Source of the DNA: Kocuria sp. cx-455
GTDB lineage: Bacteria; Actinomycetota; Actinomycetes; Actinomycetales; Micrococcaceae
NCBI RefSeq assembly: GCF_014698015.1
Contig: NZ_JACXBS010000007.1
Span: forward strand, 186,001-250,000
Direction: 5' to 3'
DNA length: 64,000 nt
Numbering within the stretch: position 1 is the stretch's first letter; every line of letters begins with the position of its first letter. Shown piece by piece: positions 63,679 to 64,000 of this stretch. Position numbers and translations under genes: made by a program. A model generated the notes under the pieces. It made no database searches. It was not told where the DNA came from and saw only the letters and a program-made list of their open reading frames with translations.

Positions 63679-63822
63679 GGTTCTTCTTTACACCATCCCC
63701 GCGACATGCGCAGGGCCCCCTGCCACACCGACGACCCGCGCTCACGGGACCACACGATGGAGTCCACGCGTTCCGGGGTGTGATGTGCACCGCCCAAACC
63801 TTGTGCTAGTGTCTTCCGCAAC

Positions 63823-63907
63823 AAGGATCAAGAGTCCCGGTGTGAAGCTCTGGCTAACCGGGCGGCAACCCTCCAGCACGTAGCGGGGTGCCCCAGATGA
63901 GGATCCG
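63823..63907 (+). ncRNA. SAM-IV-type S-adenosylmethionine riboswitch
   Basis: The outer stem GGATC (63825-63829) pairs with GATCC (63902-63906). Between them are the family-specific blocks GGCGGCAACCCTCCA and GCGGGGTGCCCCAGATGAGGA, with the CTGGCTAACCGGG side. These match the SAM-IV consensus as I know it from Actinobacteria, where it controls methionine and sulfur genes. Starts just after a likely transcription start. Confidence 0.88.
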
Positions 63908-63954
63908 GCCGCCGCGCAACCGCACGGCGAGCAAGTACGGCGCACGGAGCAACC

Positions 63955-63985
63955 TCCGGCGTCAAGAACCGCCGGAGGTATTTTT
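63955..63985 (+). terminator. expression platform: terminator hairpin that also hides the ribosome binding site
   Basis: CCTCCGGCG pairs with CGCCGGAGG (about 63955-63963 and 63970-63978), followed by TATTTTT and directly by ATG at 63986. The 3' arm carries GGAGG, the ribosome binding site. So the stem can both stop transcription and block translation when the riboswitch allows it to form. Confidence 0.8.
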
Positions 63986-64000
63986 ATGCCCGCCCTGTCC
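63986..64000 (+). CDS. first five codons of the riboswitch-controlled gene (cut by window end)
   Basis: ATG with GGAGG 7 nt upstream; only M-P-A-L-S is visible. By its leader the gene should belong to methionine, SAM or sulfur metabolism. Product cannot be named. Confidence 0.6.

Larger units (their letters stand above)
63679..63985 (+). promoter_or_regulatory. regulatory region with riboswitch; otherwise empty
   Basis: 307 nt without a gene. A -10-like TAGTGT at 63807-63812 is followed by the riboswitch at 63823 and an expression platform up to the start codon at 63986. 63679-63800 holds the promoter of the minus-strand kinase gene and nothing else recognised. Confidence 0.5.

Noticed and set aside
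1-64000. CRISPR arrays, tRNA or rRNA genes, prophage
   Set aside because: No regularly spaced repeats, no TFC-arm pattern with acceptor stem, and no phage or rRNA-like sequence noticed on reading.

Overview
The window is GC-rich DNA from an actinomycete, most likely a member of the Micrococcales (Micrococcaceae-like). Three things point there. One is the cell-wall kinase locus (fhaA-fhaB-pstP-rodA-pbpA-pknA-pknB / trpG / crgA), which keeps the order seen near the actinobacterial origin. The second is a complete C50-carotenoid operon (crtR-like, crtE, crtB, crtI, crtYe, crtYf, crtEb). The third is a SAM-IV-type riboswitch, a class found in Actinobacteria. No tRNA, rRNA, CRISPR array, transposase or phage gene was seen.

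Layout. 1-5833 (+): a glucuronide-use operon (3' end of a fructuronate reductase-type dehydrogenase, beta-glucuronidase, GPH-family permease, mannonate dehydratase, gluconokinase). 5830-7962: rlmC (-) and an unknown gene (+). 8196-19453: the most unusual part. A tightly overlapped minus-strand operon encodes a tandem alpha/beta hydrolase, an antigen-85-like lipoprotein esterase, a 4'-phosphopantetheinyl transferase fused in frame to a small carrier protein, an acyl-CoA-dehydrogenase-like flavoprotein, an amino acid:[carrier protein] ligase (a stand-alone class II seryl-tRNA-synthetase-like enzyme), a DUF1839 protein and a GH2 glycosidase-like protein. A paralogous tandem hydrolase faces it on the plus strand. 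19888-30358: an exopolysaccharide locus (glycosyltransferases, gmd, fcl, flippase, polymerase-like protein, Wzz/BY-kinase-like protein, WcaF-like acetyltransferase).

30414-37176: serA, an SLC13 transporter, dps, a dienoyl-CoA-reductase-type flavoenzyme and a PepSY-like lipoprotein. 37385-48652: the signalling and cell-wall locus, with trpG/pabA, crgA and a small membrane protein. 48691-54571: YceI, pirin, two flavin reductases, AlkB, a luciferase-like monooxygenase and an alpha/beta hydrolase. 54711-56730: a YtrA-type GntR/ABC operon bracketed by two near-identical palindromes. 56902-62712: the carotenoid operon. 62818-63678: a fructosamine-kinase-family gene. 63823-end: the riboswitch and the first codons of the gene it controls.

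How the parts fit. The sugar-acid genes turn glucuronides into 2-keto-3-deoxygluconate or gluconate-type intermediates. The central cluster looks able to load an amino acid on a carrier protein, oxidise it there, and pass it on through cysteine-type hydrolases/acyltransferases. Because it is divergent from the polysaccharide genes and shares leader sequence with them, the best working guess is aminoacyl- or acyl-type decoration of a surface glycan or glycoside. That is inference: no product is known to me. The carotenoid operon should make a cyclic C50 pigment of the decaprenoxanthin/sarcinaxanthin type under MarR control.
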